This document shows, piece after piece, positions 43,166 to 52,270 of a stretch of 64,000 nt of DNA. The notes below the pieces were generated by a model. That model saw nothing but the letters and a program-made list of their open reading frames with translations, did not search any database and had not been told where the DNA came from. Every line of letters starts with the position of its first letter. Positions within the stretch are counted from its first letter, which is position 1. The position numbers were made by a program, and so were the translations under genes. The stretch spans positions 434,001 to 498,000 of the forward strand of contig NZ_JARXVH010000003.1 in NCBI RefSeq assembly GCF_029892565.1, in the 5' to 3' direction. The DNA is from Streptomyces pseudovenezuelae. Its GTDB lineage: Bacteria; Actinomycetota; Actinomycetes; Streptomycetales; Streptomycetaceae.

Positions 43166-43185
43166 CTCCAGGTTCGGGATGTGGA

Positions 43186-43653
43186 TCAGCCGTACATGCG
43201 ACGCATGGCGAAGTCGACCATCTGTTCGACCGCCTTCGCGTCGAAGACCATCCTGTGCTCGCCCTCCATGTCGAGGACGAAGCCGTAGCCGGTGGGCAGG
43301 AGGTCGATCACCTCGGCGCCGGTGATCACGAAGTACTTGGACTCCTTGCCCGCGTACCGCCGCAGCTCCTTGAGCGAGGTGAACATCGGGATCACCGGCT
43401 GCTGCGTGTTGTGCAGAGCCAGGAACCCGGGGTTGTCGCCCCGTGGGCAGTAGACCTTCGACGTGGCGAAGACCTGCTGGAAGTCCTCCGCCGCCAACTG
43501 GCCGGTGGTGAACGCCCGCACCGCGTCCGCGAGGGACGGTGGGGACGGCTCGGGGTACAGCGGCGGCTGCTGGCCGTACCCGCCCGGCATCTGCTGCTGT
43601 CCTTGGGCGTACTGCTGTTGCTGAGCGCCCACACCCTGGTCGTAGCCGTACAT
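43186..43653 (-). CDS. SseB-domain protein
   Basis: A 155-residue soluble protein. A Gln/Gly/Pro-rich N-terminus (GVGAQQQQYAQGQQQMPGGY) precedes an SseB N-terminal-type domain (about 40-150; VYCPRGDNPGFLALHNTQQP, VIPMFTSLKELRRYAGKES, GFVLDMEGEHRMVF). In Streptomyces, proteins of this kind often occur near type VII secretion or membrane genes, but none is here. Function unknown. Start ATG at 43653. Confidence 0.75.
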   Translation of the reverse strand: MYGYDQGVGAQQQQYAQGQQQMPGGYGQQPPLYPEPSPPSLADAVRAFTTGQLAAEDFQQVFATSKVYCPRGDNPGFLALHNTQQPVIPMFTSLKELRRYAGKESKYFVITGAEVIDLLPTGYGFVLDMEGEHRMVFDAKAVEQMVDFAMRRMYG

Positions 43654-43729
43654 GCCCCAAAGAGTACTGAGTCACAGATGACCCAATCGGGGTTGCTTCT
43701 TATTACCGACGGGTAGCATCATCTTAGCT

Positions 43730-43743
43730 ACGTATTGATACGT
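43730..43743 (+). promoter_or_regulatory. palindrome upstream of the acyl-CoA dehydrogenase gene
   Basis: ACGTAT-TG-ATACGT is a perfect 6-bp dyad 60-73 bases upstream of the start codon, preceded by the looser TACC-GACG-GGTA dyad. These could be operators for a TetR-type fatty-acid regulator; no such regulator is encoded next to it. Confidence 0.35.
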
Positions 43744-43802
43744 GAACCAGCGCGAGGATCCAGTGCCTCGCCGATCTCTCTACGGAGCCGGGAGCCGTCG
43801 CC

Positions 43803-45629
43803 ATGGGGCACTACAAGTCCAACCTTCGGGACATCGAGTTCAACCTCTTCGAGGTACTCGGGCGCGACAAGCTGTACGGCACCGGGCCGTTCGAGGAGAT
43901 GGACGCCGAGACCGCGAAGAGCATCCTCGACGAGCTGACCCGCCTGTCCGAGAACGAGCTGGCGGAGTCCTTCGCGGACGCCGACCGCAACCCGCCGGTC
44001 TTCGACCCGGAGACGAACACCGCACCGGTCCCGGCGTCCTTCAAGAAGAGCTACAAAGCCTTCATGGACGCGGAGTACTGGCGTCTTGGCCTGCCCGAGG
44101 AGATCGGCGGCACGACCGCGCCGCCGTCCCTGATCTGGGCGTACGCGGAGCTGGTGCTCGGCGCGAACCCGGCCGTGTGGATGTACTCCTCCGGTCCGGC
44201 CTTCGCCCGCATCCTCTTCGACGAGGGCACCGAGCAGCAGAAGCACATCGCGAAGATCGCCGTGGAGAAGACCTGGGGCTCCACCATGGTGCTCACCGAG
44301 CCCGACGCGGGCTCGGACGTCGGTGCCGGTCGCACCAAGGCGACCCAGCAGGAGGACGGCTCCTGGCACATCGAGGGCGTCAAGCGCTTCATCACGTCCG
44401 GTGAGCACGACATGGAGGAGAACATCCTCCACTACGTGCTGGCGCGGCCGGAGGGCGCCGGTCCCGGCACCAAGGGCCTGTCCCTCTTCCTGGTACCGAA
44501 GTACCTCTTCGACTTCGAGACCGGCGAGCTGGGCGAGCGCAACGGCGTGTACGCCACCAACGTCGAGCACAAGATGGGCCTGAAGGCCTCCAACACCTGC
44601 GAGATGACCTTCGGTGACCAGCACCCCGCCAAGGGCTGGCTGATCGGCGACCGGCACGACGGCATCCGCCAGATGTTCCGGATCATCGAGTTCGCCCGCA
44701 TGATGGTCGGCACGAAGGCGATCTCCACGCTGTCGACGGGCTACCTGAACGCGCTGGAGTACGCCAAGGAGCGCGTCCAGGGCTCCGACCTCGCGGCCTT
44801 CGGTGACAAGACCGCGCCCAAGGTCACCGTCACCCACCACCCCGACGTGCGCCGCTCGCTGATCACGCAGAAGGCGTACGCCGAGGGCATGCGCGCCCTC
44901 GTCCTGTACACCGCCTCCGTCCAGGACGCGATCCAGGTCAAGGAGACGAACGGCGAGGACGCCAAGACCGAGCACGCGCTCAACGACCTGCTCCTGCCGA
45001 TCGTCAAGGGCTACGGCTCCGAGAAGGGCTACGAGCAGCTCGCGCAGTCGCTGCAGACCTTCGGCGGCTCCGGGTTCCTCCAGGAGTACCCGATCGAGCA
45101 GTACATCCGCGACGCCAAGATCGACACCCTGTACGAGGGCACGACCGCGATCCAGGGCCAGGACTTCTTCTTCCGGAAGATCGTCCGCAACCAGGGCTCG
45201 GCCCTCAACTCCCTTGCCGAGGACATCAAGAAGTTCCTCGCGCTCGGCACCGGCGGCGAGCAGCTGGCCGGCGCCCGCGAGCACCTCGCCAAGGCGGCCG
45301 TCGAGCTGGAGGCCATCGTCGGCCTGATGCTGACCGACCTCGCGGCCACCGAGCAGGACGTCAAGAACATCTACAAGGTCGGCCTCAACACCACCCGCCT
45401 GCTGCTCGCCTCCGGCGACGTGATCGTCGGCTACCTGCTCCTCAAGGGCGCCGCGATCGCCGCCGAGAAGCTGGAGACGGCGTCCACCAAGGACGTGGCG
45501 TTCTACCAGGGCAAGATCGCGGCGGCGAGGTTCTTCGCGGCCAACGTCCTGCCCGGCGTCACCGGCGCCCGCAAGCTCGCCGAGAACGTCGACCTGGACG
45601 TGATGGAGCTCGACGAAGCAGCTTTCTAG
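43803..45629 (+). CDS. acyl-CoA dehydrogenase, long form
   Basis: A 608-residue FAD-dependent acyl-CoA dehydrogenase catalysing the first step of beta-oxidation. Blocks: N-terminal cap ([20 protein letters not shown]), [13 protein letters not shown] (FAD site), [37 protein letters not shown] and [16 protein letters not shown] with catalytic Glu, then a C-terminal acyl-CoA-dehydrogenase extension of about 130 residues. This is the larger class with C-terminal helical domain. Upstream promoter DNA holds the palindrome ACGTATTGATACGT (43730-43743), a candidate operator. Start ATG at 43803. Confidence 0.92.
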   Translation: MGHYKSNLRDIEFNLFEVLGRDKLYGTGPFEEMDAETAKSILDELTRLSENELAESFADADRNPPVFDPETNTAPVPASFKKSYKAFMDAEYWRLGLPEEIGGTTAPPSLIWAYAELVLGANPAVWMYSSGPAFARILFDEGTEQQKHIAKIAVEKTWGSTMVLTEPDAGSDVGAGRTKATQQEDGSWHIEGVKRFITSGEHDMEENILHYVLARPEGAGPGTKGLSLFLVPKYLFDFETGELGERNGVYATNVEHKMGLKASNTCEMTFGDQHPAKGWLIGDRHDGIRQMFRIIEFARMMVGTKAISTLSTGYLNALEYAKERVQGSDLAAFGDKTAPKVTVTHHPDVRRSLITQKAYAEGMRALVLYTASVQDAIQVKETNGEDAKTEHALNDLLLPIVKGYGSEKGYEQLAQSLQTFGGSGFLQEYPIEQYIRDAKIDTLYEGTTAIQGQDFFFRKIVRNQGSALNSLAEDIKKFLALGTGGEQLAGAREHLAKAAVELEAIVGLMLTDLAATEQDVKNIYKVGLNTTRLLLASGDVIVGYLLLKGAAIAAEKLETASTKDVAFYQGKIAAARFFAANVLPGVTGARKLAENVDLDVMELDEAAF

Positions 45630-45645
45630 ATCCACACGTTCCGCG

Positions 45646-45678
45646 GAGTTCGACGAGGCCGCGTTCCCGTTCCGATGA
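45646..45678 (+). pseudogene. decayed duplicate of the acyl-CoA dehydrogenase C-terminus
   Basis: Sixteen bases after the TAG stop, in another frame, the sequence reads EFDEAAFPFR-stop, closely matching the real C-terminal ELDEAAF-stop (45606-45629). It appears to be a remnant of a duplicated 3' end or of a second, related gene. Confidence 0.45.
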
Positions 45679-45752
45679 GAGACCGGTCACCCGGTCCCGG
45701 CCGGGGTTCCAGCGGCCCGGGATCTGGGTAGCCAGAACTCCACATCGCCTCC

Positions 45753-45789
45753 CGAGGGCCCGCTCCCCAGCACGCGGAGTGGGCCCTCG
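45753..45789. terminator. hairpin downstream of the acyl-CoA dehydrogenase gene
   Basis: CGAGGGCCCGCTCC (45753-45766) pairs with 45776-45789 with one G-U pair and a 9-base loop. It lies just ahead of the M18 peptidase start. Confidence 0.75.
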
Positions 45790-45810
45790 TACGTCGTTAA
45801 GGTGAACCCC

Positions 45811-47103
45811 ATGAGCGAACCCCCCCGCTTCGACCGCGGCCACACCGACGACCTCATGTCCTTCCTGACCGCCAGCCCGTCGCCGTTCCACGCGGTGGCG
45901 AGCTCCGCCGAGCGGCTGGAGAAGGCAGGGTTCAGGCAGGTCGTGGAGACGGACGCCTGGGACGGGACGACCGGCGGCAAGTACGTGCTGCGCGGCGGCG
46001 CGATCGTGGCCTGGTACGTCCCCGAGGGCGCGGCGCCCCACACGCCGTTCCGCATCGTCGGCGCGCACACCGACTCCCCGAACCTGCGGGTCAAGCCGCT
46101 GCCGGACACCGGGGCGCACGGCTGGCGCCAGGTCGCCGTGGAGATCTACGGCGGACCGCTGCTGAACTCCTGGCTCGACCGTGACCTGGGCCTGGCCGGC
46201 CGGCTGACCCTGCGGGACGGCTCGACCCGCCTGGTCAACGTGGACCGGCCGCTGCTCAGGGTGCCCCAACTCGCCATCCACCTGGACCGTTCGGTGTCCG
46301 CGGAGGGTCTCAAGCTCGACAAGCAGCGGCATCTGCAGCCGGTGTGGGGCCTCGGCAACGACGTGCGCGACGGCGACCTGATCGCCTTCGTGGAGGAGAC
46401 GGCCGGGCTCGCGGCCGGCGAGGTCACCGGCTGGGACCTGATGGTGCACTCCGTGGAACCGCCGGCCTACCTGGGGCGCGACAAGGACCTGGTCGCGGGC
46501 CCGCGCATGGACAACCTGCTCTCCGTGCACGCGGGCGTGGCCGCGCTCGCCGCGGTCTCCGTCGGGAACCTGCCCTCCATCCCCGTACTCGCCGCCTTCG
46601 ACCACGAGGAGAACGGCTCGCAGTCGGACACGGGTGCGGACGGGCCGCTGCTCGGCAGTGTGCTGGAGCGTTCGGTGTTCGCCCGCGGGGGCTCCTACGA
46701 GGACCGGGCGAGAGCCTTCGCCGGCACCGTCTGTCTCTCCTCCGACACCGGCCACGCGGTGCACCCCAACTACGCCGAGCGGCACGACCCGACGCACCAC
46801 CCGCGGGTCAACGGCGGGCCGATCCTCAAGGTCAACGTCAACAACCGCTACGCGACGGACGGTTCGGGCCGCGCGGTGTTCGCCGCCGCCTGCGAGAAGG
46901 CGGGCGTCCCCTTCCAGTCCTTCGTCTCCAACAACTCCATGCCCTGCGGCACGACGATCGGTCCGATCACCGCGGCCCGGCACGGGATCAAGACCGTGGA
47001 CATCGGTGCCGCGATCCTGTCGATGCACAGCGCCCGCGAACTGTGCGGCGCGGACGACCCGCATCTGCTGGCCAACGCGCTGGTGGCGTTCCTGGAGGGA
47101 TAG
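45811..47103 (+). CDS. M18-family aminopeptidase
   Basis: A 430-residue cytosolic metallo-aminopeptidase (aspartyl/leucyl aminopeptidase family M18). Dinuclear zinc ligands and catalytic residues are in IVGAHTDSPNLRVKP (His, Asp), RMDNLLSVHAG (Asp), FDHEENGSQSDTGA (Glu-Glu), LSSDTGHAVHPNY and the C-terminal IGAAILSMHSARELCG (His). It trims N-terminal acidic or hydrophobic residues from peptides. The ATG at 45811 is favoured because AAGG lies 8 bases upstream; a GTG at 45802 is in frame. Confidence 0.93.
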   Translation: MSEPPRFDRGHTDDLMSFLTASPSPFHAVASSAERLEKAGFRQVVETDAWDGTTGGKYVLRGGAIVAWYVPEGAAPHTPFRIVGAHTDSPNLRVKPLPDTGAHGWRQVAVEIYGGPLLNSWLDRDLGLAGRLTLRDGSTRLVNVDRPLLRVPQLAIHLDRSVSAEGLKLDKQRHLQPVWGLGNDVRDGDLIAFVEETAGLAAGEVTGWDLMVHSVEPPAYLGRDKDLVAGPRMDNLLSVHAGVAALAAVSVGNLPSIPVLAAFDHEENGSQSDTGADGPLLGSVLERSVFARGGSYEDRARAFAGTVCLSSDTGHAVHPNYAERHDPTHHPRVNGGPILKVNVNNRYATDGSGRAVFAAACEKAGVPFQSFVSNNSMPCGTTIGPITAARHGIKTVDIGAAILSMHSARELCGADDPHLLANALVAFLEG

Positions 47104-47203
47104 CCGGCGGGGTTGTCAACGGCGCGATGGCGCATGGGTGTTGTACGCCGGGGTACCCGGAAGTCCGGACCGGAAGGACCGGGCCGGACGGGAGGCGACA
47201 CTC

Positions 47204-47452
47204 ATGGGCCTCGGTGGATGCATCATCCTGATCGCTTCGGGAGCCATCCTCACCTTCGCGACCGACTGGCACATGAAGGGCGTGAACCTCGACCTGGTCG
47301 GCGTCATCCTCATGGCCGTCGGACTCATCGGTGTGAGCACGTTCAGCAGCATCGCCAGGCGCAGGCGCGTGGTGGTACCGCCGACCACTTCGGTGATCGA
47401 CGAGGACCCGAACCGCCGCCGCGACGGCTACGGCGGCGGATACGGCGTGTAA
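47204..47452 (+). CDS. DUF6458-type small membrane protein
   Basis: An 82-residue protein with two hydrophobic helices (GGCIILIASGAILTFAT and VGVILMAVGLIGVSTF) separated by DWHMKGVNLDL, and a basic then Gly/Tyr-rich cytoplasmic tail. The pattern matches the short actinobacterial DUF6458 proteins, for which no function is known. GGGAGG lies 8 bases before the ATG. Confidence 0.75.
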   Translation: MGLGGCIILIASGAILTFATDWHMKGVNLDLVGVILMAVGLIGVSTFSSIARRRRVVVPPTTSVIDEDPNRRRDGYGGGYGV

Positions 47453-47528
47453 CGGGCAATCGCGAACAACTGCGATCGAAGTCGGCTTGTTCAGTTGTGT
47501 GAATAGCGTGAAGAATTCGGAGCCCTGA

Positions 47529-47549
47529 GAGGCCCTTTCGGGGCCCTCA
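47529..47549. terminator. short hairpin at the 3' end of the thioredoxin-NHL gene
   Basis: GAGGCCC pairs with GGGCCCTC around a 5-base loop with one bulge, overlapping the stop codon region of the minus-strand gene. Confidence 0.45.
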
Positions 47550-49373
47550 CGCGTCCCGCTCGTCCATGCCGGCCAGGACCAGCGGCAGCCGGTCCGCCCC
47601 GCCCTCGGTGAGGCGGACCGGAACGCCCCAGTCCTGCTGGTGCACATGGCAGGCGGGGTACTCGTTCGATGGGTCGTCGTCGCACGACGCCGCCATCGCG
47701 GAGACGTGCAGGACGCCTTCCCCGATCGCCGGGTCGAGTTCCAGGTCCCGTACGAGGTCGGTGTCCGCGCCCTCGCCCGCGAGCAGCAGCTCGGGCGGGG
47801 TGGCCGAGACCAGGAGCCGGGTCGAGGGGCCGTAGCGCGTGTCGAGCTTCTGACCGGTGGGCGCCTGGAAGATCACGTCCAACCGCAGCTTGCCGGGGGC
47901 GACTTCGGTGGCGGCACGCTGCGTCCGATGGGCGACCGCGGCCACCCGTACCGCCTCCTCCGGCAGCCGCAGCCGGGTCAGCCGGTGGCGGGCCGACTCG
48001 ACGACCACGATGTCGTCGCCGACGAGCACGGCGTCGCTCGGCTCCCGCAGATCCGTGGCCAGGGTGGTGACCTCGCCGGTCGCGGGGTCGAAGCGCCGCA
48101 GCGCGTGGTTGTACGTGTCGCTGATCGCGACCGAGCCGTCGGGCAGCGCCGTGACGCCCAACGGGTGCTGGAGCAGCGCCTGTTCGGCGGCCCCGTCACG
48201 GTGACCGAAGTCGAACAACCCCGTGCCCACCGCCGTGTGCACGGTGCCGTCGAGGCCGACCCAGCGCAGGGCGGACGTCTCTGAGTCGGCGAGCCACAAC
48301 CGCTCGGGCGTCGCGGCCAGCCCGGACGGCTGCGCGAACCAGGCCTCGGCAGCGGGCCCGTCGACCAGCCCCTCGTTGGTGGTCCCGGCCGTGACGGCGA
48401 CGGTCCGCTCCACCGGGTCGTAGGCCCACAACTGATGCACGCCGGCCATGGCGATCCACACCTTGCCGTCCCACCAGGCAACGTCCCACGGCGAGGACAG
48501 GTCGACCTCGCGGGCCGGACCTGAGGTGGGCGCCCCCTGCCACCACTGCCGCCCGGTGCCCGCCAGGGTGGTGACCTCGCCGGTCGTGAGGTCGAGGCGG
48601 CGCAGGGCGTGGTTCACCGTGTCGGCGACGACCACGGAACCGTCGTAGAGCAGCGCGAGCCCCTGCGGCTCACTGAAGGCGGCGGTGTCCGGGCCGCCGT
48701 CCGCGAACCCGCGCGTGCCCGTGCCGATCCGCCGTACGACGCTCTCCCCGTCCTCGGCGAGCTCGACGAGCTGATGCCGGGTGGTGTCGCTGACCAGGAA
48801 GGTCCCGCCCGGCAGGACGATCGCCTTGCCCGGGAAGCGCAGCACCGTCGGCTCCGGCTCCGGCGCCACGTACGGCCCGTCGCCGCGCCGCAGCGTGCCC
48901 TTCGCCTCGTGCTCGGCCGCCAGCTCCGTCACCAGCCGCTCGATGGCGTGCGCATGGCCCTCGCCGGCGTGCTGTGCGACGACGTACCCCTCGGGGTCGA
49001 TCACGACCAGCGTCGGCCACGCGCGCACGGCGTACTGCTTCCAGGTCGCCAGCTCCGGGTCGTCCAGCACCGGATGCGCCACCCCGTACCGCTCGACGGC
49101 GTCGACCACCGCCGCGTGCTCCGCCTCGTGGACGAACTTCGGCGAGTGCACCCCGATCACCACGACGGTGTCCGCGTGCTTCTCCTCCAGCTCCCGCAGC
49201 TCGTCGAGGACGTGCAGGCAGTTCACGCAACAGAACGTCCAGAAGTCCAGGACCACGATGCGTCCGCGCAGGTCGGCGAGGGTGTACCGCTTGTCGCCCG
49301 TGTTCAGCCAGCCGCCCTTGCCGACCAGCTCGGGAGCGCGGACGCGGACGCGTCGGGGAGTGGAGTCGCTCAT
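47547..49373 (-). CDS. thioredoxin-like protein with NHL-repeat beta-propeller
   Basis: A 608-residue protein: an N-terminal thioredoxin/TlpA-like domain (about 10-150) with the active-site region DFWTFCCVNCLHVLDEL (CxxC within CCVNC) and cis-Pro region AWPTLVVID, then about six NHL repeats (about 190-450; for example EPQGLALLYDGSVVVADTVN and HPLGVTALPDGSVAISDTYN) and a C-terminal beta domain with paired cysteines (SCDDDPSNEYPACHVHQQDW). No signal peptide is seen, so a cytoplasmic redox role is likely. It resembles the thioredoxin-NHL protein class of animal NHLRC2. ATG at 49373 preferred over 49406. Confidence 0.87.
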   Translation of the reverse strand: MSDSTPRRVRVRAPELVGKGGWLNTGDKRYTLADLRGRIVVLDFWTFCCVNCLHVLDELRELEEKHADTVVVIGVHSPKFVHEAEHAAVVDAVERYGVAHPVLDDPELATWKQYAVRAWPTLVVIDPEGYVVAQHAGEGHAHAIERLVTELAAEHEAKGTLRRGDGPYVAPEPEPTVLRFPGKAIVLPGGTFLVSDTTRHQLVELAEDGESVVRRIGTGTRGFADGGPDTAAFSEPQGLALLYDGSVVVADTVNHALRRLDLTTGEVTTLAGTGRQWWQGAPTSGPAREVDLSSPWDVAWWDGKVWIAMAGVHQLWAYDPVERTVAVTAGTTNEGLVDGPAAEAWFAQPSGLAATPERLWLADSETSALRWVGLDGTVHTAVGTGLFDFGHRDGAAEQALLQHPLGVTALPDGSVAISDTYNHALRRFDPATGEVTTLATDLREPSDAVLVGDDIVVVESARHRLTRLRLPEEAVRVAAVAHRTQRAATEVAPGKLRLDVIFQAPTGQKLDTRYGPSTRLLVSATPPELLLAGEGADTDLVRDLELDPAIGEGVLHVSAMAASCDDDPSNEYPACHVHQQDWGVPVRLTEGGADRLPLVLAGMDERDA

Positions 49374-49474
49374 GGGCCAAGAGTGCCACCCGCCACTGAC
49401 AGTCACCCCGGCGGAGTCAGCCCGTCGGCCTACCGGCGGCGTCGCGGAGCCGCGACCGGGGAAGCCGTGACGGT

Positions 49475-49966
49475 ATGAGATTCCTCGTGCGCGACCGGCT
49501 CCTCGGCTTCGGTGACGACTACTGGATCGAGGACGAACACGGCAACAAGGTGTTCCTCGTAGACGGCAAGGCCATGCGGCTGCGGGACACCTTCGAGCTG
49601 AAGGACACGCGGGGGCGCGTCCTCATCGACATCCACAAGAAGATGCTCGCCCTGCGCGACACGATGGTGATCGAACGGGACGGCGAGCCCCTCGCCCGCA
49701 TCAAGCGAAAACGCCTGTCCCTCCTGCGCAACCACTACCGCGTGGCCCTCGTGGACGGCACCGAACTCGACGTCAGCGGCAAGATCCTGGACCGCGAGTT
49801 CGCCGTCGAGTACGACAACGAACTCCTGGCCGTGATCTCCCGCCGCTGGATGCACATCCGCGAGACGTACGGCGTCGACGTCGTCCGCGACGACGCGGAT
49901 CCGGCGCTGCTGATCGCGGTGGCGGTGTGCGTGATCCACCTGGCGGAGAAGGAGCGGGAGGACTAG
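49475..49966 (+). CDS. LURP-one-related (scramblase-like) family protein
   Basis: A 163-residue protein made of short beta strands around repeated patterns (MRFLVRDRLLGFGDDYWIED, LRDTFELKDTRGRVLIDIHK, EFAVEYDNELLAVISRRWM) characteristic of the LURP-one-related/phospholipid-scramblase-like fold. Its role in bacteria is unknown. The last 4 bases overlap the convergent sigma-factor-like gene. ATG at 49475. Confidence 0.8.
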   Translation: MRFLVRDRLLGFGDDYWIEDEHGNKVFLVDGKAMRLRDTFELKDTRGRVLIDIHKKMLALRDTMVIERDGEPLARIKRKRLSLLRNHYRVALVDGTELDVSGKILDREFAVEYDNELLAVISRRWMHIRETYGVDVVRDDADPALLIAVAVCVIHLAEKERED

Positions 49967-51537
49967 GCAGCGGGTGCGGGGGCTGTTTGTGCGGGGGCTG
50001 TCTGTCCGGGGGCTGCGTCGCCGACGGGCTGGTTCTGGCCGGTCCGGTCCCCGTTCTCGTCCCTGTTCCCGATCTCGGCCCCGTTCCCGTTCCCGTTCTC
50101 GTCCCCGCAGTCGTCTGTAGGGGGCGTGGACGGCGTGGGGTCCGTCGGTTCGTCGACGGGGGTCGTGGGCTCGGGCGAGGTGGGCTCGGGTGACGTGGGT
50201 TCAGGGGCCGAAGGCTCGGGAGTCGAGGGCTCCGGGGAGGTGGGCTCGGGTGACGTCGGCTCGGGGGCCGGCGTGCCCGGGTCCGAAGGCTCCGGCGTAG
50301 GTATGGGCGTCGGTATCGGGGGCGGCACCGGGACCGGCGTGGAAGCCCCCTGTCCCGAGTCGTCGACGTCGTACGAGGCCAGGACCGGCACGTCGGATGC
50401 CGCCGAACCGTCCCTCGGCGCCTGCTCGCCCTCCGCAGTGCCGGGCGCGGCGCTCTCGCCGTCCTTCTCCGGCTGCGCCACCGGCTCCTGGGCCACGGGC
50501 GTCTGCCGCGCCCCCTTGTCCACGGTGACCGGACCCGCGTCGACCGACCCGAGCGCGATGCAGATCGCCACGGCACCGGCCACCGCCGCCCCGGCAGCCA
50601 CCGCCACCGGCGTCTTCGCACCTCCGGCCACGGCGGACTTCAACTTCACCCCGTGCAACAGCCCACCACCGTGCCCACCTGCCGCTCCCGCAGACGCGGC
50701 ACCGGACCCGCCCGCTGAAGCCCCGCTACCGGCACCGGCACCCGAAGCAGTCCCCACCGCGGCTCCGGCCGCACTCGCAGCACCCGCCGCACCCGCCGCA
50801 CCCGAAAGCAGCCACCGGCCGGCCCCGCCCACGACGAACACCAGCAGCGCCGGTCCGACCAGTGCGGGCAGCTTGCTGTTGGTCTGCATCAAGAGGGCGA
50901 GCCGTTCGCGGCAGTCGTCGCACGCGTCCACGTGGCCGAGCAGCCGTTCGGACTGGCGTGCCGTCGCGTTGCCGCGGACGTACGCGGGCATCCGCGCCCA
51001 GTGCACCTGGCACGCGGGATCGTCGGGGGCGCCGGTCTGGGTGCGCAGGAAGGCCTGCCGCATGCCTTCACGCGCGCGATGGAGCAGGACCGCCGTCGCC
51101 CCCTCGCGCGTACCGAGCTGCGGTCCGATCGCGGCGAGCGGCTGGCCCTCCGCCTCCGCCAACCACAGCGCCTTGACCCAGCGTTCGGGGAGTTCGCCCA
51201 GCACGCGCGTGAGGAGGTCGACGGAGGACACCCGCTCCGCGGGGTCGTGCCCGTGCGCGCCCGCCTCGGCCCGCTCGTCGGCCTGCGGATCCTGCGGAGT
51301 CTCGCGGCCGGCGCCGCCGGCCGCGGTGGCCAGCCGCCGCACCGTCGTCATCAGGTACGCCGGCACGTTGTCGATCTCGTGCCCGGCGGACAGCCGCCGC
51401 CAGACCCGGAAGTGGGCCTCGGCGACGATGTCGTCGGCGGTCCAGGAGTTCCTGGTGAGCGAGCGCGCGTAGGCGACGAGGCGAGGCTGCTGCTCCGCGT
51501 AGACGCGGGCGTACGCGGCGGTGGAACCGTCGTTCAT
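49963..51537 (-). CDS. ECF sigma factor fused to zinc-finger, transmembrane and Pro-rich extracytoplasmic regions
   Basis: A 524-residue fusion. Residues 10-170 are an ECF sigma factor: region 2 (RLVAYARSLTRNSWTADDIV, AEAHFRVWRRL) and region 4 (LPERWVKALWLAEAEGQPLA, AAIGPQLGTREGATAVLLHR). Residues about 180-215 hold a zf-HC2-like motif (HVDACDDC). Two hydrophobic segments follow (about 222-245 and 312-335, PVAVAAGAAVAGAVAICIAL), separated by a Gly/Ala/Ser tract, and the last 180 residues are an extracytoplasmic Pro-rich stalk with (PEPTS) repeats and an Asn/Gly tail. The fusion puts sigma and anti-sigma-like parts on one chain, implying membrane sequestration released by a signal or proteolysis. 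Start ATG at 51537. Confidence 0.85.
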   Translation of the reverse strand: MNDGSTAAYARVYAEQQPRLVAYARSLTRNSWTADDIVAEAHFRVWRRLSAGHEIDNVPAYLMTTVRRLATAAGGAGRETPQDPQADERAEAGAHGHDPAERVSSVDLLTRVLGELPERWVKALWLAEAEGQPLAAIGPQLGTREGATAVLLHRAREGMRQAFLRTQTGAPDDPACQVHWARMPAYVRGNATARQSERLLGHVDACDDCRERLALLMQTNSKLPALVGPALLVFVVGGAGRWLLSGAAGAAGAASAAGAAVGTASGAGAGSGASAGGSGAASAGAAGGHGGGLLHGVKLKSAVAGGAKTPVAVAAGAAVAGAVAICIALGSVDAGPVTVDKGARQTPVAQEPVAQPEKDGESAAPGTAEGEQAPRDGSAASDVPVLASYDVDDSGQGASTPVPVPPPIPTPIPTPEPSDPGTPAPEPTSPEPTSPEPSTPEPSAPEPTSPEPTSPEPTTPVDEPTDPTPSTPPTDDCGDENGNGNGAEIGNRDENGDRTGQNQPVGDAAPGQTAPAQTAPAPAA

Positions 51538-51632
51538 GGCAGGAACTCCAGTTGCCTGCTTGGGGGATGGCCCAAAGGTTTTGTCACCCTAGATGACAGA
51601 AGTTTCAATTAAAGTTGCGGCCGAGATGAAAG

Positions 51633-51646
51633 GTGACGCAGGTCAC
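51633..51646. promoter_or_regulatory. Crp-like site between the ECF fusion gene and the SALP gene
   Basis: GTGACGCAGGTCAC fits GTG-N6-GNCAC, the binding pattern reported for Streptomyces Crp. It lies in the divergent gap, 96 bases from one start and 131 from the other. A TGTCA-N7-TGACA dyad is also present at 51582-51598 nearer the sigma gene. Confidence 0.4.
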
Positions 51647-51776
51647 AGCGGTCACTCGTGAAACCGCGTAATCAGATGCCCCTCCTGACGGTCGAGAAGA
51701 CATCGGCACCAGTTATTCGGCGCCATCCATCGGCGCCACCAACTCGCCGACCCACCGCCCGCCTTGGAGACCACCT

Positions 51777-52187
51777 GTGTACGTCGCCCTGGAACAGCCC
51801 ACCGGCGCCCGTCTGATCACCCGCGATCAGGAGCTGGCCGTCCCCGTCACCCTGCGCTACAGCTCCGACGACCCGCTCGCCGTGCACTTCGCGTTCCCGG
51901 CCTGGATAGCGCTCGACGGCGAGCCGGTGACGTGGACCTTCGCCCGCGCGCTGCTGGAGGAGGGGCTGGGCATCGCCACCGGCCTTGGCAGCGTGCACAT
52001 TTGGCCGTGCGGGCCGACGGACACGATCGTGGAACTGCACACGCCGGACGGGGTGGCCATGATGCGGTTCAGGAAGGCCGACCTGCACCGGTTCCTGCTG
52101 CGGTCGTACACCGTGACCGAGCCGGGCGCGGAGGCGGTGGGACCGGCCCTGGAGCACGGGCTCGCCGCGCTGCTCGACGGGGTGTGA
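51777..52187 (+). CDS. SsgA-like protein (SALP), sporulation/cell-division regulator family
   Basis: A 136-residue SALP. Family features are LRYSSDDPLAVHFAFP, VTWTFARALLEEGL, GSVHIWPC and MMRFRKADLHRFLLRSY. SALPs act in sporulation, controlling septum localisation and peptidoglycan remodelling (SsgA and SsgB recruit FtsZ). It is not close enough in sequence, by eye, to call SsgB. The GTG at 51777 is preceded by TTGGAGA. Its divergent neighbour is a membrane-bound sigma fusion. Confidence 0.9.
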   Translation: MYVALEQPTGARLITRDQELAVPVTLRYSSDDPLAVHFAFPAWIALDGEPVTWTFARALLEEGLGIATGLGSVHIWPCGPTDTIVELHTPDGVAMMRFRKADLHRFLLRSYTVTEPGAEAVGPALEHGLAALLDGV

Positions 52188-52236
52188 GGGCTCGGTGCCC
52201 GGGTGCGTCGAGGGCCGGTCACCAACCCAGGCGCGG

Positions 52237-52270
52237 TCAGCGTCGAGGCCCGTTCAGCGTCGAGGCGGGT
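52237..52270. repeat. two tandem 17-base units spanning the stop codon of the C-N hydrolase gene
   Basis: TCAGCGTCGAGGCCCGT (52237-52253) and TCAGCGTCGAGGCGGGT (52254-52270) match at 15 of 17 positions; each begins with the complement of the TGA stop codon. Confidence 0.8.

Noticed and set aside
49990..50330. Regularly repeated GGGCTCGGGTGACGTGGG-like units that look like a tandem array
   Set aside because: They code for the PEPTSPEPTS stalk of the sigma fusion protein. Unit length and spacing follow codons; there are no unique spacers, so it is not a CRISPR array.
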